A stretch of DNA of 55,247 bases from Deltaproteobacteria bacterium. Lineage in GTDB: Bacteria; Desulfobacterota; DSM-4660; Desulfatiglandales; B25-G16. Each line of letters starts with the position of its first letter. The first letter of the stretch is position 1. Below, one piece after another: positions 1-8,263 of this stretch. Below the pieces are notes generated by a model. It worked only from the letters and a program-made list of their open reading frames with translations, was not told where the DNA came from and did not search any database. The position numbers were made by a program, and so were the translations under genes. The DNA lies in contig JAFDDT010000005.1 in the NCBI GenBank assembly GCA_019310725.1, forward strand, positions 1 through 55,247, given 5' to 3'.

Positions 1-1265
1 ATAATATCTTCAACCTTTAGAGTAAGCAAACTTCTATCCTCCATAACAATGTTCCCGTCTATAATCGAATGCTTCACATCATGGGCACCAGCAGCATATA
101 CGAGGTGAGAATAGGGATTATACATGGGAATAAGGTGAGGCTTCTTGGTATCGATTATTATCAAATCAGCCCTCTTGCCAACCTCTAACGATCCGGTTAT
201 CTTCTCAAGCCCAAGTGCCCTGGCGCCATCTATAGTTGCCATCCTGAAAACTGTTTGGGCATCCATTACCGTGGGGTCCAGTCTGTTTACCTTATGGAGT
301 TTTGCCGCCATGTCCATCTCAGCGAAAAGATCCAGGTTGTTATTGGAGGCACATCCGTCAGTGCCCAAACCGACCGTTACCCCTTTTGCTATCATTTCAG
401 GCACAGGGGCAAAGCCTGATGCAAGTTTCATGTTGCTCTCTGGATTATGAACCACACTAACCTTATGCTGCGCAAGCACCTCTATTTCCGATTCGTTTAT
501 ATACACACAGTGATCAGCGATCAGATGAGGGCCCAGAAGCCCCAGATCCTTTAGATGCTGAACAGGGCGTTTGCCATATCGTTTTTCAATCTGCTCTATC
601 TCAGCTTTTGTTTCTGCTACATGCAGAATAAGGGGAACATCACTTTTAAGGGCCAGTTTGTTTGCCTTATTCAGTAGATCCACACCACAGGTAAACAGAG
701 AATGCGGCTCAACTGCTATATCTACCAGGGGGTCTTCCTTCCATCTTTCGATCAACTCCTTGGTATAAGTAAATCCTTTTTCCACTGATCCATAGTTTGG
801 CGAGGGAAAATCGTAGAGGACCTCTCCAACAACGCACCTCATTCCAGACTCTTTTGCAGCCCTAGCTACCTCCTCCTCAAAAAGATACATATCACAAAAG
901 GTCGTCGTTCCTGACAGTATCATCTCCGCACATGCCAGAAGGCTACCCACCCTCACAAAATCAGCATCCATATTCCTTTCCACAGGAAAAACATAATTAT
1001 TCAACCACTCCATAAGGGGAAGATCGTCTGCTAGACCCCTGAAAAGAGTCATAGCTGCATGGGTATGACTATTGATAAGACCAGGAAGTATCAGGCCGCC
1101 CTCAGCATCAATCTCTTTGTGTGCCTTTATTGAGCCTTTTCCATTTTTCCTGATAGAACCTATCCGATCCCCTTCTATGGTTAAAAGGCCATCAGGGATT
1201 ACCCTGTTCTGACCATCCATGGTAAGGATAGTTCCATTAAAAACCAGGATATCTGCTGCGTTCAT
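1..1265 (-). CDS. mtaD: 5'-methylthioadenosine/S-adenosylhomocysteine deaminase family amidohydrolase (C-terminus beyond left edge)
   Basis: Reverse-strand reading from ATG at 1265 stays open to the edge: MNAADILVFNGTILTMDGQNRVIPDG...GLINSHTHAAMTLFRGLADDLPLMEWL...HVAET...VVHNPESNMKLASGFAPV...GLGTDGCASNNNLD. Not in ORF track because it lacks a stop in the window. ATGA overlap with the upstream PNP gene. Confidence 0.9.
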   Translation of the reverse strand, partial: MNAADILVFNGTILTMDGQNRVIPDGLLTIEGDRIGSIRKNGKGSIKAHKEIDAEGGLILPGLINSHTHAAMTLFRGLADDLPLMEWLNNYVFPVERNMDADFVRVGSLLACAEMILSGTTTFCDMYLFEEEVARAAKESGMRCVVGEVLYDFPSPNYGSVEKGFTYTKELIERWKEDPLVDIAVEPHSLFTCGVDLLNKANKLALKSDVPLILHVAETKAEIEQIEKRYGKRPVQHLKDLGLLGPHLIADHCVYINESEIEVLAQHKVSVVHNPESNMKLASGFAPVPEMIAKGVTVGLGTDGCASNNNLDLFAEMDMAAKLHKVNRLDPTVMDAQTVFRMATIDGARALGLEKITGSLEVGKRADLIIIDTKKPHLIPMYNPYSHLVYAAGAHDVKHSIIDGNIVMEDRSLLTLKVEDI

Positions 1266-2089
1266 TTTTCCAAACTGCCAAGGATTAGCGCGAATAGCCG
1301 AGCTAATGAGGGAGATGCCTTCTCTGCATTAGCGATCACCTCTTCAATGGAGGTGCTAGTCATGCAATCAGGAAGATTAATGTTGGTGATAGCTACAATT
1401 GCTAATACCCTGAGCCCAGAATGAACAGCTGCGATCACCTCATTAACCGTTGACATCCCCACTGCATCACTGCCGATCCCTCTTAAAAATCTTGTCTCAG
1501 CAGGTGTTTCAAGGCTTGGCCCTGTGGTACCCACATAGATACCCTGATTCAAGGTAATCTCTGCGTCCACTGCTTTTTGCCGAGCCAGGGAGATCAGATC
1601 TTTGTCATAGGCGGATGTCATATCTGGAAAGCTAGGTCCGAATTCCTCCAGATCTCTTCCGACGAGGGGGTTAGTGCCTGTAAGATTTATGTGGTCGGTA
1701 ATCAGCATTAATTCTCCGGGTTTATAACAAGGATCTAATCCACCAGCTGCACTCGAAATAAAGAGATACTTTGCCCCCAAGACTGCCATGACCCTTACCG
1801 GAAAGGTGATCTCTTTAACCGTGTATCCCTCGTAGAGGTGAAATCTACCCTGCATGGCAAGAATTTGTTTTCCCGCCATGCTGCCAAAAACGAGGATGCC
1901 AGCGTGGCCAGGAACCGTTGCTTTGGGGAAATGAGGGATCTCTGCATAGGGGATACTATGATCGATTCTAATGGCATCAGTAAGAGAGGCAAGCCCGGTG
2001 CCAGTAATCATCCCAACGAGTGGCTCTCTGGTGATCTTTTTCCGAATAAAATCGGCTGCTTCGGCTATTTTCGAGTATGCTGAGTTCAT
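1262..2089 (-). CDS. purine nucleoside phosphorylase (PNP/MTAP family)
   Basis: ORF 275 aa with GMITGTGLASL, VPGHAG, QGRFHLYEGY, SSAAGGL, MSTVNEVIAAVHSGLRVLAI motifs typical of trimeric PNP. Confidence 0.92.
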   Translation of the reverse strand: MNSAYSKIAEAADFIRKKITREPLVGMITGTGLASLTDAIRIDHSIPYAEIPHFPKATVPGHAGILVFGSMAGKQILAMQGRFHLYEGYTVKEITFPVRVMAVLGAKYLFISSAAGGLDPCYKPGELMLITDHINLTGTNPLVGRDLEEFGPSFPDMTSAYDKDLISLARQKAVDAEITLNQGIYVGTTGPSLETPAETRFLRGIGSDAVGMSTVNEVIAAVHSGLRVLAIVAITNINLPDCMTSTSIEEVIANAEKASPSLARLFALILGSLEK

Positions 2090-2111
2090 TGCGCCTTATC
2101 CTATATCTTGG

Positions 2112-2256
2112 TAACTTCTCAAAAAGTTCGGGTGATTCGTTGCCGTTGACATTTACGGTCATTGCGAGGAGCGAAGCGACGTGGCAATCTCATTGCGATA
2201 TGAGAGATTGCTTCGCCTTGCTCGCAATGACAGAAGCCAAACTTATTGAGAAGCTA
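2112..2256. repeat. MITE-like imperfect palindromic intergenic element
   Basis: Inner arms GTCATTGCGAGGAGCGAAGCGACGTGGCAATCTC (2158-2191) / GAGATTGCTTCGCCTTGCTCGCAATGAC (2204-2231); outer arms aacttctcaaaaagttcggg (2113-) / gccaaacttattgagaagct (to ~2256). Confidence 0.85.
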
Positions 2257-2509
2257 CATATCTTGCAGGTAAAACCTTGACAGGCTCTTGTCAAAATCCT
2301 TTTTCACTTCAAAAAGATCACTGTCTGCCCAAGGGCTCCATCACGACTAACACCTGACAAATTACATAAATGAGATCAAAAACAAAGTCAACCTGGTTTA
2401 CCAATTTTATCCTTGACCCATGTTTAACAGATCTTTAGTATGCTCCCAGCAAAGAGAAACGCTGTGTGAGACAGAAACAGCGGCTGATACTGCATTTAAG
2501 GAGACAAAA

Positions 2510-3505
2510 ATGCCTTCCATGGTTGATGATCTTTCAAATCCCGCGTCTCTTCCGGATAGAACAGAAAAGGTTTCTGTTATTCAAACCCATATCTCTCTGG
2601 TTTTTTTGGCAGACAAATTCGTTTATAAGGTAAAGAAGCCAGTAAATTTTGGGTTCCTAGACTTTTCAACTCTTGAGAAGAGACGTTATTACTGTGAGCA
2701 GGAAATCATTCTCAACAGACGCTTATCAGAGGATGTGTATATCGGTGTTTTACCAATCCTGTATGATGGTAAAATCTATAGAATCGCGAAACAAGGTACA
2801 GGCGTTGTAGACTATGCTGTCAAGATGAGGAGACTCCCTGAACAAATGCTCATGAAATCTCTGTTTCTTCAGGGAAAACTGGAGACTCACCACTTGGAAA
2901 AGCTTGCCAATGTGCTTGCAGAATTTCATTTAACTTCTCGCAATTCCTCAGATATTGATAAATATGGTGAGCCAGAAATGTTTGCCATCAACACTGATGA
3001 GAATTTTAAACAGACCGAAAAATTTATTGGAATGGCAATTCAAAAAAAAGACTTTCAAGCCCTCAAGAGATGGACTGCGGACTTCTACCGTGGACACAGC
3101 GAGCTTTTCTGGAAAAGGATCAAGGCAAAAAGGATTAGGGACTGTCATGGTGATCTTCATATGGAACATATCTGCTTCACCCAAGATCTCCCCATATTTG
3201 ATTGCATTGAATTTAATGACCGGTTTAGGTATACTGATACCCTTGGTGATATTGCCTTCCTTCTGATGGATCTGGAATATCACGGGGGCAATGCGTTTTC
3301 TAGAGAACTGTGGGATTTCTACAAAAAAGACGCAGGTGAAAGAGAGGTGGATTGCCTGCTTACCTTTTATAAGGTTTACCGAGCTTATGTAAGGGGCAAG
3401 GTGACCAGCTTCCAGGTTGATGATGAAAACATCAGTGAAGAAAAAAAAGAGGAAGCGCTACAAACAGCGAAAAGATACTTCCAGCTTGCAAGCTCCTATA
3501 TATAG
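2510..3505 (+). CDS. aminoglycoside phosphotransferase-fold protein (COG2187-like)
   Basis: FVYKVKKPVNFGFLDFSTLEKRRYYCEQEIILNRRL and CHGDLHMEHICF...FDCIEFNDRFRYTDTLGDIAFLLMDLEYHG. Start moved from 2420 to ATG 2510 because of aaggagacaaaaATG. Confidence 0.82.
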   Translation: MPSMVDDLSNPASLPDRTEKVSVIQTHISLVFLADKFVYKVKKPVNFGFLDFSTLEKRRYYCEQEIILNRRLSEDVYIGVLPILYDGKIYRIAKQGTGVVDYAVKMRRLPEQMLMKSLFLQGKLETHHLEKLANVLAEFHLTSRNSSDIDKYGEPEMFAINTDENFKQTEKFIGMAIQKKDFQALKRWTADFYRGHSELFWKRIKAKRIRDCHGDLHMEHICFTQDLPIFDCIEFNDRFRYTDTLGDIAFLLMDLEYHGGNAFSRELWDFYKKDAGEREVDCLLTFYKVYRAYVRGKVTSFQVDDENISEEKKEEALQTAKRYFQLASSYI

Positions 3506-3544
3506 GGGCTGTTGATCAAAGGAATTTCGGCAACAGCCTATATA
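3499..3544. repeat. inverted repeat overlapping the stop codon of the COG2187 gene
   Basis: TATATAGG(GG)CTGTTG...16 nt...CAACAGCCTATATA; stop TAG at 3503-3505 lies in left arm. Confidence 0.75.
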
Positions 3545-3590
3545 GCGCAGGCAGTAAGGAGTATACAGTTGGGACAGGATTAAGGTGCTT

Positions 3591-4193
3591 ATGAAAGAAG
3601 ATTTTGTAGGTTTCATAAAAAGAGAATTAGTGCCTCAAACAGTCCTTATAGCATGCGGCCTCCCGGCTTCCTACAAAACAGAAACAACCGAGGTAATAGC
3701 TGAACTTAAGGGCTATCAAATACTAAGGACAGACCTTATCAGGCTTGAGGTGCTAGAAGGTGAAGACATCTTTGATGAGAAGATCGCATCAAACATGGGA
3801 AAAAGGGAGCTTGTCTACAAGAAAATGTTTTCGTGTGCAGATGAGCTTGCAGATAAAGGTAAAGGGATAATCTTGGATGCCACCTTTATCACGCAGGCAC
3901 TCAGAAAGAGGGCTGCACAGATAGCTGCAAACCATAATAAGGTTTTTGTTATTCAACAAACACAGTGCCCCCAGGAGATCTCTCTCAGAAGGATATCAGA
4001 GAGAACCAGGGAGAATTATGAATCAAATGCCTTGACTGAACAGGCCTATCTCAATAATAGAAAGAAGTTCCAGCCAGTAGACCTAGATGACTTGAAAAGT
4101 TCGTACCCAACTCTTAACATTATCCATCTTCTGGTCGATACAACCTCAGATCTGGTTGATGAATGGAGGGTAATAAAGTGCCTAAAGGTATAG
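3591..4193 (+). CDS. P-loop kinase-like protein (COG0645-like) with variant Walker A
   Basis: VLIACGLPASYKTETTEVI then GKGIILDATFITQALRKRA; directly downstream of COG2187 gene. Confidence 0.75.
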   Translation: MKEDFVGFIKRELVPQTVLIACGLPASYKTETTEVIAELKGYQILRTDLIRLEVLEGEDIFDEKIASNMGKRELVYKKMFSCADELADKGKGIILDATFITQALRKRAAQIAANHNKVFVIQQTQCPQEISLRRISERTRENYESNALTEQAYLNNRKKFQPVDLDDLKSSYPTLNIIHLLVDTTSDLVDEWRVIKCLKV

Positions 4194-4266
4194 GTGCCTA
4201 ATGTGCCTAAAGTTATTGGCTTTAGATGATTTATTACTGATTGTGGAACATGTTTTAGGCACTCAT
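4174..4266. repeat. clustered GTGCCTAA(AG) repeats
   Basis: taaagtgcctaaaggtataggtgcctaatgtgcctaaag with inverted copy ttttaggcact (4254-4264). Confidence 0.7.
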
Positions 4267-4292
4267 AACTCGAGGCACTCGAGGTACTTCTG

Positions 4293-5180
4293 ATGGCAAA
4301 GATACCAAAATCGGTCGGGATAATATTTAAGCACAATTTCCAGCCTGCAAAGAAGGAGTGCAAGCGCTTAAGGGATTGGTTTACACAGAGAGGAATGACC
4401 GTGTATACAGAGGAAATGGCATCTCGTGCTCATCTATCACAGTGCCTCGAAGAAGGAACAACTATACCGGATACCGTCGATTTGGTTGTAGTTTTGGGTG
4501 GGGATGGGACATTGCTGGGAGCTGCCCGGAAGGTTGGGCGATATGGCCTCCCTATTTTGGGTGTTAATCTCGGAGGCTTAGGCTTTTTAACAGAGATCCC
4601 CTTAGAAATGCTTTATAAGGACATCGAAAAGGTTATCACTGGCCAAGTGACTGTTGAACCGAGACTCATGTTACAAGCCAGCGTTTTAAGAAACGCTGAA
4701 GAAAAATGTCGTTTCTCAGTGTTAAATGATGTTGTTATCAACAAAGGGGCATTGGCCAGGATTATTGATCTGAGAGTATCCATCGATGGTCATTTTCTCA
4801 CCACCTTTCGTGCAGACGGGCTCATAATATCCACCCCGACAGGCTCAACCGGTTATAACCTTTCTGCAGGGGGCCCGATATTGTACCCAGATCTAGAGGC
4901 GTTGATCTTGACCCCGATATGTCCCTTTACGCTGACGCAACGGCCTATTATTTTACCCGATACATCGGTTATAGAAATTCAGATAGGGAAACAAAATGAG
5001 GAAGTTATCCTCACCTTTGATGGTCAGGTCGGCTTTGATCTTATGGCTCATGACAGGGTTATCATTTCCAAGTCAGAGAAAAAATTGAAGCTCATCAAAT
5101 CACCCGATCAGGACTATTATGATATCCTCCGGACAAAACTCAAATGGGGTGAGCCCACTTACAACACAACAGACGAGTAA
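4293..5180 (+). CDS. nadK: NAD kinase
   Basis: VVVLGGDGTLLGAAR, LGVNLGGLGFLTEI, FRADGLIISTPTGSTGYNLSAGGPI. Confidence 0.96.
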   Translation: MAKIPKSVGIIFKHNFQPAKKECKRLRDWFTQRGMTVYTEEMASRAHLSQCLEEGTTIPDTVDLVVVLGGDGTLLGAARKVGRYGLPILGVNLGGLGFLTEIPLEMLYKDIEKVITGQVTVEPRLMLQASVLRNAEEKCRFSVLNDVVINKGALARIIDLRVSIDGHFLTTFRADGLIISTPTGSTGYNLSAGGPILYPDLEALILTPICPFTLTQRPIILPDTSVIEIQIGKQNEEVILTFDGQVGFDLMAHDRVIISKSEKKLKLIKSPDQDYYDILRTKLKWGEPTYNTTDE

Positions 5181-5391
5181 GTGTCGATTTTCAATAAATA
5201 GAAAGGAAATATGCTATTTGCAATGGGTAATAGAAGCCTATGATGGGATGGCCTCGATGAGAACCGTTAATCCCAAAACTGGTAAGATTGAAATTTCTAT
5301 AGCTCCCGGATGCAGAGAGGAGATTCTTTCACTTATTAAGCATTTAAAGGAAGAGGGAATTATTCATGTTAGGGACAAGAAAACTGATTGA
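5119..5391 (+). CDS. DUF4911-like small protein
   Basis: RFSINRKEICYLQWVIEAYDGMASMRTVNPKTGKIEISIAPGCREEILSLIKHLKEEG; overlaps nadK end. A GTG start at 5149 is also possible. Confidence 0.6.
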   Translation: MISSGQNSNGVSPLTTQQTSKCRFSINRKEICYLQWVIEAYDGMASMRTVNPKTGKIEISIAPGCREEILSLIKHLKEEGIIHVRDKKTD

Positions 5392-5815
5392 TGGCGTTGT
5401 GAAAACAACTGTTATGGTAATGATTGGATTCTGTACTGTCGGAATGGGCGGGGTAGGGGAGGAAAAACTTAAAAAAATTCCGGAACCTGACGACAATTTC
5501 TCGGCAACGGTAATTGACCAACGTGATGTTGCTTCACCTATTACCCTTTTCAGTCTCGAGGGACAAACGTTTCTCTCAGGCAAGCGTGGGGGTGCCATGG
5601 TTTCCATACCATTTGAAAACATTAAGGAGATAAATTTCTATGCCCGTGGCAAAGATATCTTTGCCACGGTTACTATGAAAAAGGAAGCCCAAGTTGAATT
5701 AGAAATGGAGAAAGATCGCATTTTTTATGGCCAGCTTTCTTATGGGCTTTTATCTATCAAGGTAGAATATGTAAAAAAAATTGCCATTCATGGCTTGGCC
5801 GAGCAGGAGAAATAG
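5366..5815 (+). CDS. conserved hypothetical protein, possible N-terminal hydrophobic segment
   Basis: 149-aa ORF in an overlapping run with genes on both sides; no recognised domain. Confidence 0.6.
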   Translation: MLGTRKLIDGVVKTTVMVMIGFCTVGMGGVGEEKLKKIPEPDDNFSATVIDQRDVASPITLFSLEGQTFLSGKRGGAMVSIPFENIKEINFYARGKDIFATVTMKKEAQVELEMEKDRIFYGQLSYGLLSIKVEYVKKIAIHGLAEQEK

Positions 5816-5816
5816 G

Positions 5817-7139
5817 TTGCCCCAATTATTTCACATAAAAACCTTTGGCTGCCAGATGAATAAGCATGATTCTGATTCTATCAGCCAGATTCTTATGAAT
5901 GAAGGGTATCAGCAATCGGAAAGCATTGACGATGCTGATATTGTCTTGGTTAATACCTGCGCGGTCAGGGAAAAGGCTGAAGAAAAGGCACTAAGCGTGC
6001 TTGGTCGGTTGGCTCCCTTAAAGCAAAAGAAACGAAACCTGCTTGTCGGTGTTGTTGGATGCGTGGCTCAGAAGCAAGGGGTGGCTCTCATGAAACGATT
6101 CCCACATCTCGATCTCATCCTGGGCCCAAGGAATATTCACCACATAGATAAAGCCATTGCTCAGATCAAGAAAAAAAGAGAACGGATTTCCTCGCTTGAT
6201 TTGTCCGGTCAAATCACCTCATTTTCCAAATATAACGGCTACTTAAAAGGACGGGTTACCTGTTTCTTGAAGATTATGGAGGGATGCGACAACTTCTGCT
6301 CATACTGCATTGTTCCTTTTGTTAGGGGCAGAGAGGCAAGCCTCTCAGCCCAAAATATTATTGACGAAGCGAATTGTTTAGTTCGACAGGGAATAAAGGA
6401 GATCACCCTTATTGGGCAGAATGTGAATTCTTACAATGCCAAGAATGGGTCTGTAACGACATTTCCCGGTTTACTCAAGGCGCTAGATAGTATTTCAGGC
6501 TTGAAAAGGCTTCGTTTTACAACTTCTCACCCCAAGGATTTATCTGATGAGCTCATCAGTCTTTTCGAGGAATTAAAAACCCTGTGCCCACACATTCATC
6601 TCCCGGTTCAATCAGGATCCGATGCAGTACTTGGGTTTATGAATAGGGGGTATACAAGGGATACATATCTTAGTCTCATAGAGCGCCTCAGGAAAGTTAG
6701 GCCTGATATAGCTATTACAACCGACCTGATTGTTGGGTTCCCCGGAGAAAGGGAACAAGACTTTCAAGACAGTTTAAGGTTGATCGAAGAGGTGAAATTT
6801 GATAGTATATTTGCCTTTAAATATTCCGAACGATCAAGAACAAGGGCAGTGCACTTGCCAGGAAAAATAGGGGATACTGAAAAGCAAAGGCGTCTGTTTC
6901 TATTGCAGCAAAGGCAAAGAGAGATCACCCTGGCCAAAAATAAGTCCCTTGAGGGAACCATTCAAGAAGTTTTGGTAGAAGGCCCTGGCAAAAGAGGGAA
7001 TCGCCAACTCAGTGGAAGAACCCCGGGAAATAAGGTTGTCAATTTTTATACCCCAACCGATCTCAGGGGAGAATTGGTAAACCTAAAAATTATCCAAGGG
7101 TTCCAGAATTCACTACTTGGCGAAATCGTTGGTGCATAA
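5817..7139 (+). CDS. miaB: tRNA-2-methylthio-N6-dimethylallyladenosine synthase
   Basis: FHIKTFGCQMNKHDSD, EGCDNFCSYCIVPFVRGRE, HLPVQSGSDAVLGFMNRGYTRDTYL; TTG start at 5817 after gcaggagaaatagg. Confidence 0.96.
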   Translation: MPQLFHIKTFGCQMNKHDSDSISQILMNEGYQQSESIDDADIVLVNTCAVREKAEEKALSVLGRLAPLKQKKRNLLVGVVGCVAQKQGVALMKRFPHLDLILGPRNIHHIDKAIAQIKKKRERISSLDLSGQITSFSKYNGYLKGRVTCFLKIMEGCDNFCSYCIVPFVRGREASLSAQNIIDEANCLVRQGIKEITLIGQNVNSYNAKNGSVTTFPGLLKALDSISGLKRLRFTTSHPKDLSDELISLFEELKTLCPHIHLPVQSGSDAVLGFMNRGYTRDTYLSLIERLRKVRPDIAITTDLIVGFPGEREQDFQDSLRLIEEVKFDSIFAFKYSERSRTRAVHLPGKIGDTEKQRRLFLLQQRQREITLAKNKSLEGTIQEVLVEGPGKRGNRQLSGRTPGNKVVNFYTPTDLRGELVNLKIIQGFQNSLLGEIVGA

Positions 7140-7168
7140 GGTCAAAAAATCTCTTAGGCTATAAAGAA

Positions 7169-8029
7169 ATGGAGCAACAATTCGACTACCATAAAGAAAA
7201 TCTCTTGATAGTTGACGACGAGATAGAAATAGGGAAAATAGTACAGGATCTACTTGCAAAACTGGGATTCAATACTGGATTCGCCGGTAACGGGAAGAAT
7301 GCGTTAGAGAAGCTTCGCAACGAAGACTACACCTTTTTGATTACTGATATAAATATTCCGAAACTCAACGGCATTGAATTGATAAAAATAGTCAAGAAAG
7401 AAATACCCAGGATCAATATTATTGCCATGACCGGCTACGATAAAGACTACACCTATATGGACGTTATTAACGCTGGAGCAACTGATTTTATCAGTAAACC
7501 CTTCAAAATTGACGAGATGGAGGCCAAAATAAAGAGGATCCTTATTGAGACAGAGAATCTCAATGAATTGGCCAGGCTCTCAATAACCGATAATCTTACC
7601 GGTCTTTATAACCAGCGGCATTTTTACAACAGGCTGAAAGAGGAGATTGAGCGTGCAAATCGCCAGAAGCATCCTCTGTCTCTAATTCTTTTGGACCTAG
7701 ACAATTTCAAATATTTTAACGATAAATATGGTCATCTTGCTGGCGATCAGATGCTTGCGGGAGCAGGGAAGGTCATTCTTTCAAACATCCGCGACAGTGT
7801 AGATACTGCTTTCAGATACGGAGGCGATGAGTTCGCTGTTATTCTGGTTGAGGCTGATACCGCGATCGCACAAACCATAAGCGAGAGGCTGAGGAAAGGA
7901 TTTCAGCAAGACAGTGCGGTTACTGCAAGTATAGGTTTTGCAACATATAAGAAGGGAATGAAGCTCAATGAGCTGATTGGTTTGGCTGACAAGGATCTCT
8001 ATTCTACAAAGAATAACAAGCGCTACTGA
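7169..8029 (+). CDS. response regulator with GGDEF diguanylate cyclase domain
   Basis: REC domain LLIVDDEIEIG...ITDINIPKLNGIEL...ISKPFKIDEM and FRYGGDEFAVIL. Confidence 0.93.
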   Translation: MEQQFDYHKENLLIVDDEIEIGKIVQDLLAKLGFNTGFAGNGKNALEKLRNEDYTFLITDINIPKLNGIELIKIVKKEIPRINIIAMTGYDKDYTYMDVINAGATDFISKPFKIDEMEAKIKRILIETENLNELARLSITDNLTGLYNQRHFYNRLKEEIERANRQKHPLSLILLDLDNFKYFNDKYGHLAGDQMLAGAGKVILSNIRDSVDTAFRYGGDEFAVILVEADTAIAQTISERLRKGFQQDSAVTASIGFATYKKGMKLNELIGLADKDLYSTKNNKRY

Positions 8030-8154
8030 TAGTATTTGTGGTTTATCTTGAGTCTGATAATATATATTATGTAAACTAAGAAATATATTGACTTTTTTCC
8101 TCTCTTATATCATCATCGCGCTACCGTATTAAATAATCGGAGGTTATCAGTTTA

Positions 8155-8244
8155 ATGAGCAGTGTCGTAAAAAAAAGAAAGAAAAAAATAACAAAACACA
8201 AGCATCGGAAATTAAAAAAATCAATGCGCCACAAGAACAAGTAA
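8155..8244 (+). CDS. bS22/AURKAIP1-COX24 family small basic ribosome-associated protein (29 aa)
   Basis: Manual translation MSSVVKKRKKKITKHKHRKLKKSMRHKNK*; RBS-like cggaggt ~10 nt upstream; matches the xSVxKKRKKKxxKHKHRKLxKxxRHKxK pattern of the family. Below the length cutoff of the ORF track. Confidence 0.82.
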   Translation: MSSVVKKRKKKITKHKHRKLKKSMRHKNK

Positions 8245-8263
8245 TAGAAAAATCTTCTTTCCC

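Noticed and set aside
145-768. Plus-strand ORFs of 101 and 65 aa
   Set aside because: Antisense to the clear amidohydrolase gene read on the minus strand.
2077-2280. 67-aa plus-strand ORF (VIARSEATWQSHCDMRDCFALLAMT)
   Set aside because: It is simply a translation of the palindromic repeat at 2112-2256 and overlaps no conserved family.
8088-8113. TTGACT...TATCAT as promoter of the small basic protein
   Set aside because: The -10-like hexamers give spacing far from 17 bp (about 11-14), so support is weak.
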